Shown here one piece after another: positions 62,401-64,000 of a stretch of DNA of 64,000 nt. Within the stretch, counting starts at the first letter, position 1. Every line of letters starts with the position of its first letter. The notes beneath the pieces are model-generated. The model saw only the letters and a list, made by a program, of their open reading frames with translations, was not told where the DNA came from and made no database searches. The translations under genes were made by a program, and so were the position numbers. This DNA is from Psilocybe azurescens (lineage: Eukaryota; Basidiomycota; Agaricomycetes; Agaricales; Agrocybaceae): contig JAJIRX010000941.1 in the NCBI GenBank assembly GCA_023853785.1, positions 248,001 to 312,000 on the forward strand, given 5' to 3'.

Positions 62401-64000
62401 TCTTTGCAACAAAAATGCATTCAACTCACTCCTGAAGGCCATGCAGACTTGCCTTCTCGGCTTACCAATCTTGGAATTTTGCTTCAAAAACAATTTGAGC
62501 ACACTGAGGATGCAATAGATGCCCAAAGTGCTATTTTGAATTTCCGACATGCTTCTACTTCTCTCTTGGGTTCACCTTCAGTGAAATTATCAGCAGCCAT
62601 GCTATGGGCCAAATTGACTGTGAAAATAGATCAATCACAGGTACTGGAGGCATATAATACTGCTATTTGTCTTATTTCACAAATTGCAGGCCTGGACCAA
62701 ACAATTCAGAACCGTTACACTAATCTGATCAATATGTCATCATTATCATCATCTGCTGCTGCTGCTGCAATTGATCTTGGGCAGTATTCTATGGCTTTAG
62801 AATGGCTTGAACAGAGCCGCTGCCTTGTATGGAGGCAGCTTAATGATCTTCGTACTCCTGTTGATGATCTTCGAGCATATGATGGAGCATTGGCAGATAA
62901 GATTGTAAAAGTTTCAAAGGCTTTGGAAAGTGCAGGTTCTCGAGCAGAATCAATCCCATATACCCAAGTTGCCAGTCTATCAACAAAAGTATCCATACAA
63001 AATGAAGCACATGCCCATATAAAATTGGCACAGGAATGGGAACAGCTACTTGTGAGAGTTCGCAGTATTACTCAGTTTGAAGATTTCCTCCTACCAGCAT
63101 CATATTCCACCCTTATCAAGAATCTCCCCACATCTGGACATGTTGTTGTTATTAATATCCATGAAGACCACTCTGATGCACTGATACTTACATCTGGCAA
63201 CAAAAATCCTCTTTATATTGCTCTTTCACAACTCTCTTATAGGATAGCATATAATCTCCATCATGACCTCAAAGTTCTTCTTCATGATTCCAGAGTCCGG
63301 ATGCAAGATGATTGGGATAGTGTTAGTAGCCGTGGATCACGTCGTTATAAAGGAGGTGGTGTTGCTGATATTCTCCAGCAACTGTGGTGTTTTATGGTCA
63401 AGCCAATTCTTAATGGTCTTGGATATTCTGTGAGTGCTCTCATTCTTTATTATATTTCTTTTAAGCCTAACAGTTTGACTGAAGAAACCTTTATCCAACT
63501 TACCTCACATTTGGTGGTGTGTTACTGGACCTCTGGCATTTCTACCCATACATGCAGCAGGAATCTATACATTGTCTGAATCCACTCCAAGTATATGCAA
63601 CAAGCTCTCTGATTTTGCTGTGTCATCCTATATACCCAATGTCAGTTCTCTGATCAAAAGAACACAAAAATCTCCCAAAATAAATCAAGAGAAAGTTGGA
63701 ATGCTAATGATAAGCCAACCAGACACACCAAAGCTACGTCACATTCCACAAACAACACAGGAGGTTCAAGTGATTCAACAGCTGCTGTCCAAATTTAAAG
63801 TTAAATATCTATCTCTGGAAAGTGGTGATGCTACTGTCAGTAGAGTAAATGATAAAATGGATGTCTTCAGCTGTATTCACCTTGCCTGTCATGCTGCTCA
63901 AGATAACATTAAACCCCTCCAAAGTGGTTTCTACCTTTATGATGGAAGACTAGATCTCTCATCAATCATCAGAAAAAATTTGGCAGAAGCAGATCTTGCC
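59406..64000 (+). CDS. TPR-repeat protein with C-terminal CHAT protease domain (partial)
   Basis: The gene runs off the window. The coding exon opens after an acceptor at about 59405 (SRENPSEIVKTELARILEIS); the true start is unresolved. Residues from about 59700 form about 21 TPR-like units of 45 residues (135 nt) of the pattern AISLQQKCIQLTPEGHADLP, then LNNLGSSLESCFQHTGNLAD. A linker (62520-63050) leads to a CHAT domain: VVVINIHEDHSDALIL, then KPLSNLPHIWWCVTGPLAFL across an intron at 63430-63484 (acceptor TGAAG), and the catalytic His region FSCIHLACHAAQ near 63875. The catalytic Cys region lies beyond the window. Four one-base losses break the frame: A runs at 60255-60258, 60524-60527 and 62216-62220, and near 61376-61381. 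Codon use (AT-ending) differs from the neighbouring housekeeping genes. CHAT domains are caspase-like; TPR-CHAT fusions are associated with immunity or programmed death. Function here is inferred. Confidence 0.85.
59699..62530 (+). repeat. Tandem 135-nt coding repeat, about 21 units
   Basis: ATATCATTGCAACAAAAATG and close variants recur every 135 nt (for example at 59702 and 59837). Other fixed words are CTCCTGAAGGCCATGCA, AATCTTGGA and ATCTCAGAAGCAAT. Units differ mainly at a few codons (H/N/D before LPT; K/T/S with F before xHT). The interval between the first and last unit starts equals about 20 periods. Confidence 0.92.

Noticed and set aside
59699..62530. Regular 135-nt repeats as a possible CRISPR or satellite array
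   Set aside because: The units are contiguous coding sequence of a TPR motif with no spacers; a eukaryotic gene.
63430..63579. An apparent frameshift at the start of the CHAT core, with the frame running to a stop at 63579
   Set aside because: Using donor GTGAGT at 63430 and acceptor TGAAG ending at 63484 gives KPLSNLPHIWWCVTGPLAFL in frame, so this is an intron and not an indel.

Overview
The window is nuclear DNA of a filamentous fungus, almost certainly an agaricomycete basidiomycete. Genes are split by many short GT-AG introns of about 45 to 75 nt. Several proteins have a typical agaricomycete form: F-box/LRR-like proteins, dienelactone hydrolase paralogs starting MSCPxC, a TPR-CHAT protein and a small secreted six-cysteine protein. 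No rRNA gene, CRISPR array or convincing tRNA was seen.

Layout. 0-4.4 kb: mostly non-coding, with weak coding remnants and a Pol III promoter-like element. 4.5-14.5 kb, all on +: complex I 51 kDa subunit, F-box protein, CAAX protease RCE1, GH2 beta-mannosidase. 15.9-16.4 kb: ATP synthase subunit f. 19.8-25.3 kb: GPI transamidase subunit GPI16/PIG-T (-) and the AAA ATPase AFG2/Drg1 (+), divergent across a 414-bp gap. 26-29 kb: two dienelactone hydrolase genes and a relic (-). 29.8-32.4 kb: a TOK1-type potassium channel (-). 32.9-33.3 kb: a hAT-type MITE. 35.2-35.7 kb: a small secreted cysteine-rich protein (-). 37.8-43.4 kb, all on -: a USP8-dimer-domain protein, DSK2/ubiquilin, ETF beta. 44.5-45.7 kb: a third dienelactone hydrolase (+). 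47.7-48.9 kb: an F-box-like protein (-). 50.8-51.5 kb: AP-2 sigma (-), whose 5' end is copied in an inverted repeat about 1.1 kb away. 53.4-57.7 kb: a decayed chitin synthase with a TIR element in one intron. 59.4-64 kb: a TPR-CHAT protein with about 21 near-identical 135-nt repeats, cut by the window end.

Functional themes: mitochondrial energy metabolism (complex I, ATP synthase f, ETF beta), protein maturation and quality control (RCE1, GPI16, AFG2, DSK2), trafficking (AP-2 sigma), and fast-evolving accessory genes (F-box, dienelactone hydrolase, TPR-CHAT, secreted protein). The TPR-CHAT gene is the best candidate for an undescribed system: a caspase-like protease domain behind an array of almost identical repeats, as in fungal NLR-like self/non-self receptors.

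Two themes cut across the window. (1) Many conserved genes are broken by exactly one base, often in a mononucleotide run. Restoring one or two bases makes the summed exon lengths divisible by three and gives family-typical proteins, so indel errors in the assembly are likely. (2) Three conserved genes contain exons of 8, 9 and 10 nt that automatic gene callers usually miss.
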